Below the pieces are notes generated by a model, which searched no databases, had not been told where the DNA came from, and saw only the letters and a list, made by a program, of their open reading frames with translations. 64,000 nucleotides of DNA from Gp6-AA40 sp963772955 (GTDB lineage Bacteria > Acidobacteriota > Vicinamibacteria > Vicinamibacterales > UBA2999): contig CAVYZF010000009.1 of the NCBI GenBank assembly GCA_963772955.1, forward strand, positions 1,364,001 through 1,428,000, written 5' to 3'. A program made the translations under genes and the position numbers. This document shows, piece by piece, positions 1 through 8,421 of this stretch. The stretch's first letter is position 1, and each line of letters starts with the position of its first letter.

Positions 1-1
1 T

Positions 2-310
2 GGCAAGTTGCCCGCGGGCACGGTGGACATGCTGCTCAAGCCCGAGCACCTGGGAATGCTGACGTCCGTGCTCACGTATCACGTCGTACCGGGCCGCCTC
101 GACTCGAAGACGCTGATGGAGTGGGCGCACAAGGGCAAGGGCACGACCGAGCTGAAGACGGTCAGCGGCGACACGCTGTGGGTCGCGATGAAGGACGGCA
201 AGCTCTGGCTGAAAGACGGCAAGGGGATGACCGCGTCGATCACGATCGCGGACGTGTATCAGTCGAACGGCGTCATCCACGTCATCGACACGGTCGTGAT
301 GGCGAAGTAG
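2..310 (+). CDS. Fasciclin (FAS1) domain protein, C-terminal part (cut by window edge)
   Basis: The reading frame is open from the window edge, so the start lies upstream. The visible 102 residues match the second half of a FAS1 domain: a LTSVLTYHVVPG stretch (the conserved H2/YHVVPG box), a middle with the pattern TVSGDTLWV, and a final box SNGVIHVIDTVVM. FAS1 domains are secreted or surface adhesion modules, usually about 140 residues, so roughly 40 residues plus a signal peptide are missing. No gene downstream appears to be co-transcribed; a repeat-filled spacer follows. The domain call is secure; its role here is unknown. Confidence 0.85.
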   Translation, partial: GKLPAGTVDMLLKPEHLGMLTSVLTYHVVPGRLDSKTLMEWAHKGKGTTELKTVSGDTLWVAMKDGKLWLKDGKGMTASITIADVYQSNGVIHVIDTVVMAK

Positions 311-320
311 CCCATTTGGG

Positions 321-379
321 GTAGGCAGTAGGCGGTAGGAGTTCTGTGTGAACTGTGAACCGTGAACTGCCTACTGCAT
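321..379. repeat. Intergenic short repeats, inverted
   Basis: GTAGGCAGTAGGC-type units are followed by GTGAACTGTGAACCGTGAAC and then GCCTACTGC, the reverse complement of the first unit. The stretch can fold into an imperfect hairpin. The same words recur at 22.14-22.26 kb and 23.29-23.31 kb. Confidence 0.7.
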
Positions 380-449
380 ATTCCATGTACGACTACGCTT
401 GACGTACGGCCGCCCCGATAGCGAGAATCGCGCTCTCATTCTCGGTATC

Positions 450-1487
450 ATGACGCACTCCATGAAGAGAGCACACACGGCATCATCGGCTTTATTCGTT
501 CTTGCGATCGCGGGGCTCCTGTTGAGTGGCTGGGAGCGACCCGCCAGCGCGCGACAGCAGGGCAGCGAGGAGCTCGACGTCGTCCAGATACGTCCGAACT
601 TCTACGTCATCGCGGGCGCTGGCGGCAACATCCTCGTGCAGCTCGGACCAGAGGGCGTGATCCTGGTCGACTCGGGCACGACGGCGGCAGCGGACAAAGT
701 CCTTGCGACGATCCGCAAGCTCACACCGTTGCCGATCCGCTACATCATCAACACGAGCATGAACCCGGATCACGTCGGCGGGAACGACAAGCTCGCCAGG
801 GCCGGACTCAGCATCCTCCCGGGCGCTGTTGCTGCCGGCGCGGGATTGGACGACGACCTCGTCTCCAACTCGGGCAGGGCCAGCGTGCTGGCTCACGAGA
901 ACGTGCTCACCCGAATGACGGCCGCAACGGGTCCGCAAGCGCCCCCGTTTGCACTCTGGCCGACGAAGACGTTCGCCTACAGGCTGTACTCGATGTACCT
1001 GAACGGCGAAGGCGTTCAGGCCCTTCACATGCCCGCGGCGACCACTGATGGCGATCTGGTCGTGTTCTTCCGTCGCGGCGACGTGATTGCGACGGGCGAC
1101 ATCATCGACACGACACGTTGGCCGTTCATCGACACCAAGCGTGGCGGCACCGTTCAGGGCGAGCTCGATGCATTGAACCGCTTGATGGATCTGGCCATCC
1201 TCAATGTCCCGATTCAGTGGAATCCCGACCGCACACTTCTCGTGCCTGGGCATGGCTTCGTGTACGACAAGCTGGATCTGCTCGAGTATCGCGACGCCGT
1301 GACGGTCGTTCGCGACAGAGTTCTGGATCTGATCGGCGAAGGCAAGACACTCGCGCAGGTGAAGGCCGCCGATCCCACGCTCGGATACAGAAGTCAGTAC
1401 GGCGCCGACAGTGGTGAATGGACGACCGACATGTTCGTCGAGGTTGTGTACAACGAGCTCGCTGCGAAAAAGGGGACCACGAAATGA
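450..1487 (+). CDS. MBL-fold hydrolase-like protein lacking the Zn1 ligands (cassette copy 1, gene M)
   Basis: Secreted metallo-beta-lactamase-fold protein. A signal peptide (MKRAHTASS..., hydrophobic core, ending near PASA) follows the start; an ATG at 462 is an equally good start and neither has a clear ribosome site. The fold is shown by GGNILVQLGPEGVILVDSG, then NTSMNPDHVGG, TTDGDLVVFF, ATGDI and PGHG. In the family the first motif is HxHxDH; here it is SxNxDH, and the third Zn1 histidine (before TDGD) is Thr. The Zn2 ligands Asp, His, Asp and His (of PGHG) remain. Its stop overlaps the next gene by four bases (ATGA). Paralogues lie at 41212 and 46074. It may bind one metal or be non-catalytic. 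Confidence 0.8.
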   Translation: MTHSMKRAHTASSALFVLAIAGLLLSGWERPASARQQGSEELDVVQIRPNFYVIAGAGGNILVQLGPEGVILVDSGTTAAADKVLATIRKLTPLPIRYIINTSMNPDHVGGNDKLARAGLSILPGAVAAGAGLDDDLVSNSGRASVLAHENVLTRMTAATGPQAPPFALWPTKTFAYRLYSMYLNGEGVQALHMPAATTDGDLVVFFRRGDVIATGDIIDTTRWPFIDTKRGGTVQGELDALNRLMDLAILNVPIQWNPDRTLLVPGHGFVYDKLDLLEYRDAVTVVRDRVLDLIGEGKTLAQVKAADPTLGYRSQYGADSGEWTTDMFVEVVYNELAAKKGTTK

Positions 1488-2284
1488 GCCGCGGGGTCGT
1501 TGTTATCGTCGCTTCGATGTTCCTCGCCCTTGGGCTCGTGCGCCTCGATGCGCAGCGCGGAAATCCACAACCGCCGCGCGCACCGAAGGCAGCCGCTCCG
1601 ATCGATTTGACCGGGTATTGGGTTTCGATCGTGACCCAGGACTGGCGCTGGCGGATGGTGACGCCCAGAAAGGGCGACTACCAGGGCATTCCTCTGACCC
1701 TCGCGGCTGCAAAGGTTGCCGACGCCTGGGATCCGGCGAAGGACGAGGCCGCCGGACAGCAATGCAAGTCGTACGGCGCGCCCGCGTTGATGAGCGTGCC
1801 AGGCCGTATTCACATCACCTGGCAGGACGACAACACGCTCAAGGTGGATGCCGACGCCGGCACGCAGACTCGAGTCCTGCGATTTGGTGCCGCACAAGCG
1901 GCGGCCAACGCACCGCGGACGTGGCAGGGGATCTCGGAGGCGCAGTGGCTGCCGGCGCGCCCGAACGTGCCGCTGCAGTTGAGACCTGCAGAGCGCACCG
2001 CGGACACGCCGCCGATTCGCCCGACCGGCGGATCGTTGCAGGTCGTCACGAAGAACCTTCGCGCTGGATACCTGCGCAAGAACGGCGTCCCCTACAGCGA
2101 AAACGCCGTGATGACCGAATTCTGGGACGTCTACAAGCGGCCGAACGGCGAGGAGTGGCTCACGATCACGACGCAGGTCGAAGACCCTCTGTATCTGCGC
2201 ACCGCGAGACTGGTGGCACCGGTCTTCAAGAAGGAAGCTGACGGCAGCAAGTGGGATCCCACGCCGTGCTCCTCTACTTGGTAG
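1484..2284 (+). CDS. Secreted protein of unknown function, 'IDLTGYW' family (cassette copy 1, gene B)
   Basis: About 266 residues with a signal peptide ending near LDAQ. After the signal comes AAPIDLTGYWVSIVTQDWRW, then conserved KGDYQGIP, AWDPAKDEAAG, PGRIHITW, a QTR...FG segment and a C-terminal module (GYLRKNGVPYSENAVMTEF, EDPLYL) shared with family A. The start overlaps the MBL stop by ATGA, so the two are probably translationally coupled. Paralogues at 42381 and 47195 have the same overlap with their own MBL partner. No enzyme motif is recognised; the architecture looks all-beta. The constant partnership suggests that B works with the MBL protein in the periplasm (inference). Confidence 0.8.
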   Translation: MSRGVVVIVASMFLALGLVRLDAQRGNPQPPRAPKAAAPIDLTGYWVSIVTQDWRWRMVTPRKGDYQGIPLTLAAAKVADAWDPAKDEAAGQQCKSYGAPALMSVPGRIHITWQDDNTLKVDADAGTQTRVLRFGAAQAAANAPRTWQGISEAQWLPARPNVPLQLRPAERTADTPPIRPTGGSLQVVTKNLRAGYLRKNGVPYSENAVMTEFWDVYKRPNGEEWLTITTQVEDPLYLRTARLVAPVFKKEADGSKWDPTPCSSTW

Positions 2285-2286
2285 CG

Positions 2287-2375
2287 GCGTAGGTCAAAGG
2301 TCAAGGGGCAAAGGTCAAATGCGATGGCAAAGGTCTCAGGTTCCGGGTTCCAGGTCCATGTGCAAAGTACTAGGG
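2287..2375. repeat. Low-complexity direct repeats (AAAGGTCAAGG / CAGGTTCCGGGTTCC)
   Basis: Intergenic purine-rich units GGTCAAAGGTCAAGGGGCAAAGGTCAAA are followed by TCAGGTTCCGGGTTCCAGGTCC. The reading frame of the next gene runs back through this stretch, but the encoded residues look random, so its start is placed downstream. Confidence 0.6.
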
Positions 2376-2386
2376 GTGGCATAGAA

Positions 2387-3385
2387 ATGCGTTCTGGACC
2401 AAGTCTTCTGGCACTACTCGTTGCTGTGGCGTTGTCGGCGGCACCCGCCTACGCCCAGATCGATCTCACCGGCACCTGGCAGCGCGTTGGACAGAACGAC
2501 AACGGTGCCTCTCGGGAGCCGGTCGATCTCCTGGGCATGCCGTTCAGCCCTGATGGCCGGGCGAAGGCGCTGAGCTACGACATCGCGGCGCTCTCCGCGA
2601 CCGAGCGCCAGTGCCAGATGTACCCGCCGATCTACGCGATCGTCGGCCCGTTCCCGCTGCAGTTCACCATGGTGCCGGACCCGGTCACGCAGAAGCTGCT
2701 CGCGTGGAAGATCGCGGGGTGGGGCGATCGCGACGAGACGGTGATCTGGATGGACGGACGGCCGCATCCGTCGAAGAACGCGCCGCACTCGCACGGCGGC
2801 TTTACGACAGGCGCGTGGGAGGGCGACACGCTGACGGCCGTCACTACGCACGCCAAGCTCGGCGACATCAAGCGCCACCGTGGCTTCAGCAGCGATCGCG
2901 CGACGCTGACTTATCGCTTCAACCGGCACGGCGACACGCTCACCGTCACCGGCATCCTCGAGGACCCCGTGTACATGGCGGAGCCGTATGCGCTGACCGA
3001 GGTCTACCGCCTCACGACCAACCCGAACAACTTTCCGCTGACGGCGTGTGAGCCGATCGAGGAACTGCCCTCTCTGCACGAGGATCCCACGCTGGTTCCG
3101 CACTACCTCCCAGGGAAACATCCAGCGATGAACGAGGTGACCGAGCACTACAACATCCCGCTCGAGGCGGTCGTCGGCGGACCGGAGACGATGTACCCGG
3201 AGTACCGGAAGAAGCTCAAAGACAAGTACGTGATGCCGCCGCCTTGCAAAGAAGGATGTGGTCGTCCGCCGGCGCCGGGCCAGGGGCGCGGTCAGGGCCA
3301 AGGTCTAAATCAGCAGGGCGAGCCACCAGCCGGCGGCCGCGGTGCGGCGCCACCGGCGGGCCGGGGCGGTGCTCCTCCGAAATAG
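2387..3385 (+). CDS. Secreted protein of unknown function, 'IDLTGTW' family (cassette copy 1, gene A)
   Basis: About 332 residues. The ATG at 2387 is chosen because a clean signal peptide (MRSGPSLLALLVAVALSAAPAYAQ) follows. Then IDLTGTWQRV, ATERQCQMYPP, VIWMDGRPHPS, HGGFTTGAWEGDTL, EDPVYMAEPY and PHYLPGKHP. The C-terminus is Gly/Pro/Gln-rich and probably disordered (PPCKEGCGRPPAPGQGRG). Clear paralogues are at 40287 and 45210. There A comes first in the cassette; here it comes last, so gene order differs between copies. No catalytic motif is recognised. The WEGDTL core also occurs in the secreted proteins at 20714 and 51240. Confidence 0.8.
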   Translation: MRSGPSLLALLVAVALSAAPAYAQIDLTGTWQRVGQNDNGASREPVDLLGMPFSPDGRAKALSYDIAALSATERQCQMYPPIYAIVGPFPLQFTMVPDPVTQKLLAWKIAGWGDRDETVIWMDGRPHPSKNAPHSHGGFTTGAWEGDTLTAVTTHAKLGDIKRHRGFSSDRATLTYRFNRHGDTLTVTGILEDPVYMAEPYALTEVYRLTTNPNNFPLTACEPIEELPSLHEDPTLVPHYLPGKHPAMNEVTEHYNIPLEAVVGGPETMYPEYRKKLKDKYVMPPPCKEGCGRPPAPGQGRGQGQGLNQQGEPPAGGRGAAPPAGRGGAPPK

Positions 3386-3388
3386 CTC

Positions 3389-5083
3389 TCAGGCCTCAGC
3401 TTGTCCGTCATTTTCAAGCCGCGTCGTCGCCTGTGTCGGCGAAACGCGTAGCTCTGCCCTCGTTGTCTCAGGCAACGCATCGAGCGAAACCGAAGATGGG
3501 CGGTATGCATCCCACCAGCGAAACGCGCTCTGTTCAGTCCACGGGCGCGCGAATGAGATGGCTGCGAGGCGCGTCGAGAGTGCGTCAGCGGTGGCAGGTC
3601 GCGCCCCGGGATCCTTCGCCAGGCAGTCGAGAATGATTCGATCCAGTGCCGGCGGGACCTCGAACTCGGTGGCATCGCTCGGTGGTATGGGCTGACGTTG
3701 CACGTGCGCGACGATCGCAGCCATCGGCGTCTTTTCCTGGAAGACGAGCCGGCCGGTCAGCAGCCAGAACGCCACACAACCGAGCGCGTAGATGTCGGCG
3801 CGCCCATCGACGTTCGTTGCACCCATCGCGATTTCCGGCGCCATGTAATCAGGTGTGCCAGCGACGGTGTTGGCGCGTGTCAGTTCCCGCACCGCAGGCT
3901 CGTCGTCGGCGACGACCTTTTTCACGATGCCGAAGTCGAGCACCTTGACGACGTCGTACTCCATCCCGCGATGACACAGGTAGATGTTGGCTGGTTTGAT
4001 ATCTCTGTGGACGAGACCGCGGTGATGAGCCTCCGCCAGTGAGGAACACGCCTGGCGCAGGAGGAACACGACTCTCTCCGGCGCCAACGGCCCGAACTTG
4101 CGCACGAGCGTCTCGAGGTTGACGCCTTCGAGCAGCTCCATCACGTAGAAGAGCGACCCATTGTCTGTGACGCCGAAGTCGTACAACGCAACGGTGTGAG
4201 GAGACTGCAGGCTGGCGATGACCTGCGCCTCGCGCTCGAAGCGTTCGATCGCAGTTGCGGCCATTGCGGGATCGCGGGCGAGCGCATCGCGCCGGATCAA
4301 CTTGATGGCGGCCGGCCTCGCGAGCATGCGGTGCGAGGCGCGCCAGACCTCGCCCATGCCGCCGCGTCCGAGGAGCATGTCGAGTCGGTAGCTCCCGAGG
4401 TCCTCTGCGCGACGCACTTCCACTCCGAGGCTGTGGATCACTCGGGCCGCCACGTACGAGAGCACGATATTCGCCGCGTAGGGCAACACGAAGATCGGAA
4501 CAAATTGGCCGACGCTGAGTGCCGGCGCGACACCGACATGGACCTGCTGAAGGTAGAGCAGCGGCACGAACGCATTCGAGAGCACGAGCGCGACGAGCGC
4601 GTCGCGCGGCCGCGCCGGAACGAGAACCGTGAAGAACATCGTCCATGGCACGACGGCATTGACGCCAATCCGATCGTTGGTGAGGTCAGCTGCGTTCAGA
4701 CCGTGAAACGCTACGAGGTAGGCGCCGCAGGCGACCGAGACGCTCATCACGACTTCGTAGACGAGTCCGATTCGTATCAGCGTCGCGGATGACCACCGCC
4801 CGCTCCGCGCAATCAGCAACATCGCAGCCGATGACGTCAGCGCTGCGATTGGAGGCGCCCACTGGGCAGCCGATGCGAGCTCGTTCGCGATCTCGCCTTC
4901 GAGGAAGTTGACGAGGAGCCATAAGACCAACACGGCGACGAGCGCGACGGTGCTGACGATCTCCAGCCGGCGCGCCGCCTGGACAACGAGGTGGCTGGCG
5001 ACCTGCTGATTCGTGGGTACCGTCACGCCGTCCGTCTTGTGCCGAGCACGCAGGACTGGGCGTTCGTGGTCAGGTGTCGCCAT
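3389..5083 (-). CDS. Membrane-anchored serine/threonine protein kinase
   Basis: Hanks-type kinase of about 564 residues with the membrane part first. After a short cytoplasmic stretch there are about six hydrophobic helices (roughly residues 35-210), then the kinase domain: glycine loop GRGGMGEVWRA, Lys in AIKLIRR, catalytic HRDIKPANIYL, DFG in VLDFGIVKK, and GTPDYMAPE. The activation loop has Thr residues fit for autophosphorylation. The usual bacterial order is kinase then one membrane helix, so this is the reverse. The ATG at 5083 (MATPDHERP) is chosen because longer readings overlap the divergent gene at 5225 and are not protein-like. It is convergent with the previous gene, three bases apart. 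Confidence 0.9.
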   Translation of the reverse strand: MATPDHERPVLRARHKTDGVTVPTNQQVASHLVVQAARRLEIVSTVALVAVLVLWLLVNFLEGEIANELASAAQWAPPIAALTSSAAMLLIARSGRWSSATLIRIGLVYEVVMSVSVACGAYLVAFHGLNAADLTNDRIGVNAVVPWTMFFTVLVPARPRDALVALVLSNAFVPLLYLQQVHVGVAPALSVGQFVPIFVLPYAANIVLSYVAARVIHSLGVEVRRAEDLGSYRLDMLLGRGGMGEVWRASHRMLARPAAIKLIRRDALARDPAMAATAIERFEREAQVIASLQSPHTVALYDFGVTDNGSLFYVMELLEGVNLETLVRKFGPLAPERVVFLLRQACSSLAEAHHRGLVHRDIKPANIYLCHRGMEYDVVKVLDFGIVKKVVADDEPAVRELTRANTVAGTPDYMAPEIAMGATNVDGRADIYALGCVAFWLLTGRLVFQEKTPMAAIVAHVQRQPIPPSDATEFEVPPALDRIILDCLAKDPGARPATADALSTRLAAISFARPWTEQSAFRWWDAYRPSSVSLDALPETTRAELRVSPTQATTRLENDGQAEA

Positions 5084-5224
5084 GGCTGAAGTGTGGTCCT
5101 GACGGCATCGTCTCACGCGTCGCCGGGTTTCTCTAGAATTGTTCGGCGGGCTCATCCTCGGGATGTCGAGAATGGGCGATCGGCTCCGACTCTCCTGTGA
5201 AAGACCAAGAAAAGGAGCCATGAC

Positions 5225-5620
5225 ATGAAGTTCATGCTGATGATGAATGCCCCGAGTGGAAACGGGGACTGGGGAATCTCGAAGTGGGCGCCGGAAGAGC
5301 TCAAGGCGCACATCACCTTCATGAAGACCTTCACCGGCGGACTGGTCGCGTCCGGCGAGCTCGTGGGGGCCGAAGGGCTCGCCATGCCGGCGCAGGCCAA
5401 GCTGGTGCGCGCAGGCAAGGACCGCCGCCCGATCACCGACGGCGTCTTCCCCGAGTCGAAGGAATTCCTCGCAGGCTACTGGATCGTTGATGTCGACAGC
5501 CCGGAGCGCGCCTATCAGATCGCGGCGGAGGCGTCGGCTGCGCCGGGCAAGGGGGGCGCGCCGCTCAACATGCCGATCGAGGTGCGTGAGGTGATGAGCG
5601 CGCCGCCGGTTGAAGTGTGA
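5225..5620 (+). CDS. YCII/DGPF-domain protein
   Basis: 131 residues. It starts MKFMLMMNAPSG and ends with a YCII-type ferredoxin-like fold (FLAGYWIVDVDSPERAYQIA). A ribosome site AAAAGGAG lies about ten bases upstream. DGPF proteins are the standard genomic partner of ECF42 sigma factors, and the sigma gene starts on the last base of this stop codon (TGATG), so the two are almost certainly co-expressed. The biochemical role of DGPF proteins is unsettled; a small-molecule or stress-related function is assumed in the family. Confidence 0.9.
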   Translation: MKFMLMMNAPSGNGDWGISKWAPEELKAHITFMKTFTGGLVASGELVGAEGLAMPAQAKLVRAGKDRRPITDGVFPESKEFLAGYWIVDVDSPERAYQIAAEASAAPGKGGAPLNMPIEVREVMSAPPVEV

Positions 5621-6888
5621 TGCGAGGATCGACGGAGTTCACCCACGAGAACCTGCTGCGTGAGCTCACACCGCAGGTCCTCGGCGCGGTGATCCGTCGC
5701 TGCGGCGATTTCGGCGCCGCCGAGGATGCCGTGCAGGAGGCTCTGCTCGCGGCCGCGCTTCAATGGCCGAAAGACGGTCTGCCTGACAATCCGCGCGGCT
5801 GGCTGATTCAGGTCGCGGCTCGTCGCCTCACCGATCATCTCCGCAGCGAAAGCGCCCGTCGTCGTCGCGAAACGGAGGCGGCAGGTCCACTGTCGGATTA
5901 CTCCGTCGGTTCGATCTTCGGCACGGTGGGCTCCGCGAGCGAGCTGGATGACACGCTCGTTCTTATGTTCATGTGCTGTCATCCTTTACTCACATCCTCG
6001 TCGGCCGTCGCGTTGACGCTTCGCGCTGTTGGTGGTCTCACGACCGCGGAGATCGCCAGAGCGTTTCTCGTTCCTGAATCGACGATGGCACAGCGGATCA
6101 GTCGCGCGAAGCAGACCATCAGGACGTCCGGCGTGCCGTTCAGCATGCCGACGCGCCACGAGCGCGCCGAGCGACTGACGGCCGTACTGCACGTGCTGTA
6201 TCTGATCTTCAACGAGGGGTACACGAGCTCGTTCGGCACCAGTTTGCAACGCACGGAGCTTTCGAGCGAGGCGATACGACTGGGCAGGGCCCTGCATCAA
6301 CTGCTGCCCGACGAATCAGAGGTGGCCGGACTTCTGGCCCTGATGCTGCTCACGGACGCGCGTCGCTCGGCGCGGACTGGACTCGATGGCGAGTTGATCC
6401 CACTCGACAAGCAGGATCGATCACTGTGGGATCAGCGCGCGATCGAGGAAGGCGTGGCGCTGATTTCCGTCACGCTTGCAAAGGGCGCAATCGGTCCGTA
6501 TCAACTGCAGGCCGCAATCGCTGCGGTACACGACGAAGCGAAGACCTCCGAACAGACGGACTGGCCGCAGATCCTGGCGCTCTACGGGCTGTTGAAGCGG
6601 ATGTCAGACAACCCGATGGTGGCGCTCAATCACGCTATCGCCGCGGGCATGGTGCACGGTCCGCGCGCGGGGCTGGATCTCTTGAACGCTCTCGACGAAG
6701 ACGAGCGACTGGCTGGCCACTACCGCATCGCGGCTGTGCGCGCACACCTGCTCGAGAGATCAGGCGATCGGGACGCTGCCGTCGCACACTACCTGACAGC
6801 GGCCGAACGCACGACGAGCGTCCCTGAGCGCGACTACCTGCTCACCCAGGCTGCGCGGCTCAATAAAACCCGATGCCCCGGCCCATGA
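5620..6888 (+). CDS. ECF42-type RNA polymerase sigma factor with C-terminal TPR-like extension
   Basis: About 422 residues, much longer than an ordinary ECF sigma factor. Sigma-2 region near residues 15-85 (LGAVIRRCGDFGAAEDAVQEA, GWLIQVAARRLTDHLRSE), sigma-4 near 110-180 (LTLRAVGGLTTAEIARAF, ESTMAQRISRAKQ), then the conserved EGYTSSFG and a helical TPR-like tail (AVRAHLLERSGDRDAAVAHY). This architecture and the adjacent DGPF gene define ECF42. No anti-sigma factor is nearby, as expected, since the C-terminal extension is thought to control this group. Start is the ATG overlapping the previous stop. Its 3' end overlaps the convergent gene by 29 bases. Confidence 0.92.
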   Translation: MRGSTEFTHENLLRELTPQVLGAVIRRCGDFGAAEDAVQEALLAAALQWPKDGLPDNPRGWLIQVAARRLTDHLRSESARRRRETEAAGPLSDYSVGSIFGTVGSASELDDTLVLMFMCCHPLLTSSSAVALTLRAVGGLTTAEIARAFLVPESTMAQRISRAKQTIRTSGVPFSMPTRHERAERLTAVLHVLYLIFNEGYTSSFGTSLQRTELSSEAIRLGRALHQLLPDESEVAGLLALMLLTDARRSARTGLDGELIPLDKQDRSLWDQRAIEEGVALISVTLAKGAIGPYQLQAAIAAVHDEAKTSEQTDWPQILALYGLLKRMSDNPMVALNHAIAAGMVHGPRAGLDLLNALDEDERLAGHYRIAAVRAHLLERSGDRDAAVAHYLTAAERTTSVPERDYLLTQAARLNKTRCPGP

Positions 6889-7333
6889 TGCCGACGCCTG
6901 ACCACAGCAGGACGGACACGACCGCGACTGCCTTCGCCATCCTCGAATTCGCCCGCGCATCGTCGCCCATCGCCACACGCTGACGGACGAGAAACGTGAA
7001 GAGCAGCGCTGCCCCGAGGAAGTACATCTTCAGGCGGAACGCTTCGTTGAAGTAGTACTTCGAGTCGGCCAGCGAAGCCAGCAGCGGAATTCCGGTGAGG
7101 AACATCGCGATGATGCTGCCGATCAGCCAGGGCCGCGCTTCGGCCGCAATCTCGCTCACGCGCTGACGAGGGAACACCCACCCCAGCATGCGCAAGTCGA
7201 CGACGAGCACGGCACCACCGATCACCGCGAGCGCGAGCAGATGCGCCGCCTCGAACGCGGCAAACGCCCACAACGAATTGTTCACCGACGTGCCGAGCCA
7301 CGAGTGCTCGACCCATAGAAAGAGGAACTCCAT
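6860..7333 (-). CDS. Four-helix integral membrane protein, DUF6644-like
   Basis: 157 residues with four hydrophobic helices: FAAFEAAHLLALAVIGGAVL, the LIGSIIAMFLTGIPLL stretch, KMYFLGAALLFTFLV and VAVVSVLLWSGVG. It resembles its upstream neighbour at 7342 and both match the uncharacterised DUF6644 pattern (His in the first helix, LR at the second loop). The His residues could bind haem, but that is only a guess. The ATG at 7333 gives the natural N-terminus. The pair is separated by eight bases and is likely one operon. Confidence 0.75.
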   Translation of the reverse strand: MEFLFLWVEHSWLGTSVNNSLWAFAAFEAAHLLALAVIGGAVLVVDLRMLGWVFPRQRVSEIAAEARPWLIGSIIAMFLTGIPLLASLADSKYYFNEAFRLKMYFLGAALLFTFLVRQRVAMGDDARANSRMAKAVAVVSVLLWSGVGIMGRGIGFY

Positions 7334-7341
7334 GAGTGCTC

Positions 7342-7851
7342 CTAGACGAGCGGTGAAAACCAGTTGTACGCAACGAAGCGGCCGGTGACGACGATGACCG
7401 CCCACAGGCCAATCGAAATCGCACCGGCGAACTTCGCTGCGCGCGGCGTGACCACGGATGTGTCCCAGTCGACGAGCTTCCGCTCGATGCCGAGGTGGAA
7501 CGCGATGGCGTTGAGCAGCGCCAGGAACAAACCGAGCGCTTTGATGCGGAAGAAGATGTTGCCGAAGAAGCGAACTGGATCAGATGCGAAGAGCAGCAGT
7601 CCGCTGAGCACCATGAGCACGGCTCCGAACGTGATCCACGGGATGAGTCGCGCCCAGACTTCCGACACTGCGACCCGCCGCAGGGTGATGCCGGTCAGCC
7701 GCAGATCCCACAGCAACAGCAGCCCGACGAAGATGCACAGGCTGAGGACGTGGACCGATTCGATGATGGGATAGATGTAGGTCGACTCACGGATGCCGGT
7801 GCTGAACGGCGTCTCCGCGAGCCACTGACAGAATGAAAGCAGCATCGACAT
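7342..7851 (-). CDS. Four-helix integral membrane protein, DUF6644-like
   Basis: 169 residues, four membrane segments (PIIESVHVLSLCIFVGLLLL, the WITFGAVLMVLSGLLLF stretch, IKALGLFLALLNAIAFHLG, and AGAISIGLWAVIVVTG). The first helix carries ESVHVLS, matching EAAHLLA in the paralogue downstream. First gene of the two-gene unit. Function unknown; membrane location is clear. Confidence 0.78.
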   Translation of the reverse strand: MSMLLSFCQWLAETPFSTGIRESTYIYPIIESVHVLSLCIFVGLLLLWDLRLTGITLRRVAVSEVWARLIPWITFGAVLMVLSGLLLFASDPVRFFGNIFFRIKALGLFLALLNAIAFHLGIERKLVDWDTSVVTPRAAKFAGAISIGLWAVIVVTGRFVAYNWFSPLV

Positions 7852-7947
7852 ACGTCGAGCGTAGGACGACGCGGGCGGAGGTGTACCTGAAGTCTTCTTA
7901 AATTCTTCGTCAGATGATCGCTGCCTGACGGGAGCCTGAAGATCGCT

Positions 7948-8421
7948 TCAGGAAAGCAGCAGGCGTTGATCGAACACTGGACGCTTGCTGCCGACGAGCA
8001 CGTCCCACCATTGAAAGTTCATCGCCATCAGGTGATCGAGTTCGCGCGTGTCTGCGCTCGGGTCGGTCTGATCGATCGCCGGCATGCAGTACGCGGCGTG
8101 AGGTGATGCCTCGAGCATATGCAGCACGCCGTCCGAGAATCCGCGACCCGCGTACGCAATGCATCCGGTCATCGGCAGCGCCTTGAGATCGTCGAGCGCG
8201 TACGGAATCTTCTCGTCAACCGTGCCGATGCTCTCCTGGAACTTGCACTCGATCGCGAACGCACGATTGGTGCGCTCGCAGACGCAGAGGATGTCGACGT
8301 GCCGGTTCTTGCCGATGATCGTCTTGCCTATCTGGATCTCCCGATAGACCTTGAGCCCGCGGTCCTCGAACCGGCGTGATACGTAGAAGGCAACGAGGTC
8401 CGCGTACGCCGCACCGGTCAT
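7948..8421 (-). CDS. PD-(D/E)XK-type nuclease, probable restriction endonuclease
   Basis: 157 residues. The central stretch HVDILCVCERTNRAFAIECK carries the D...ExK signature of the PD-(D/E)XK fold (Asp, then Glu-Cys-Lys). The start overlaps the stop of the methyltransferase gene by ATGA, the classic arrangement of a restriction gene following its methylase. Specificity cannot be read from the sequence. Alternatively it could be a solitary nuclease, but the coupling to a DNA methyltransferase makes a type II system the best reading. Confidence 0.75.
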   Translation of the reverse strand: MTGAAYADLVAFYVSRRFEDRGLKVYREIQIGKTIIGKNRHVDILCVCERTNRAFAIECKFQESIGTVDEKIPYALDDLKALPMTGCIAYAGRGFSDGVLHMLEASPHAAYCMPAIDQTDPSADTRELDHLMAMNFQWWDVLVGSKRPVFDQRLLLS

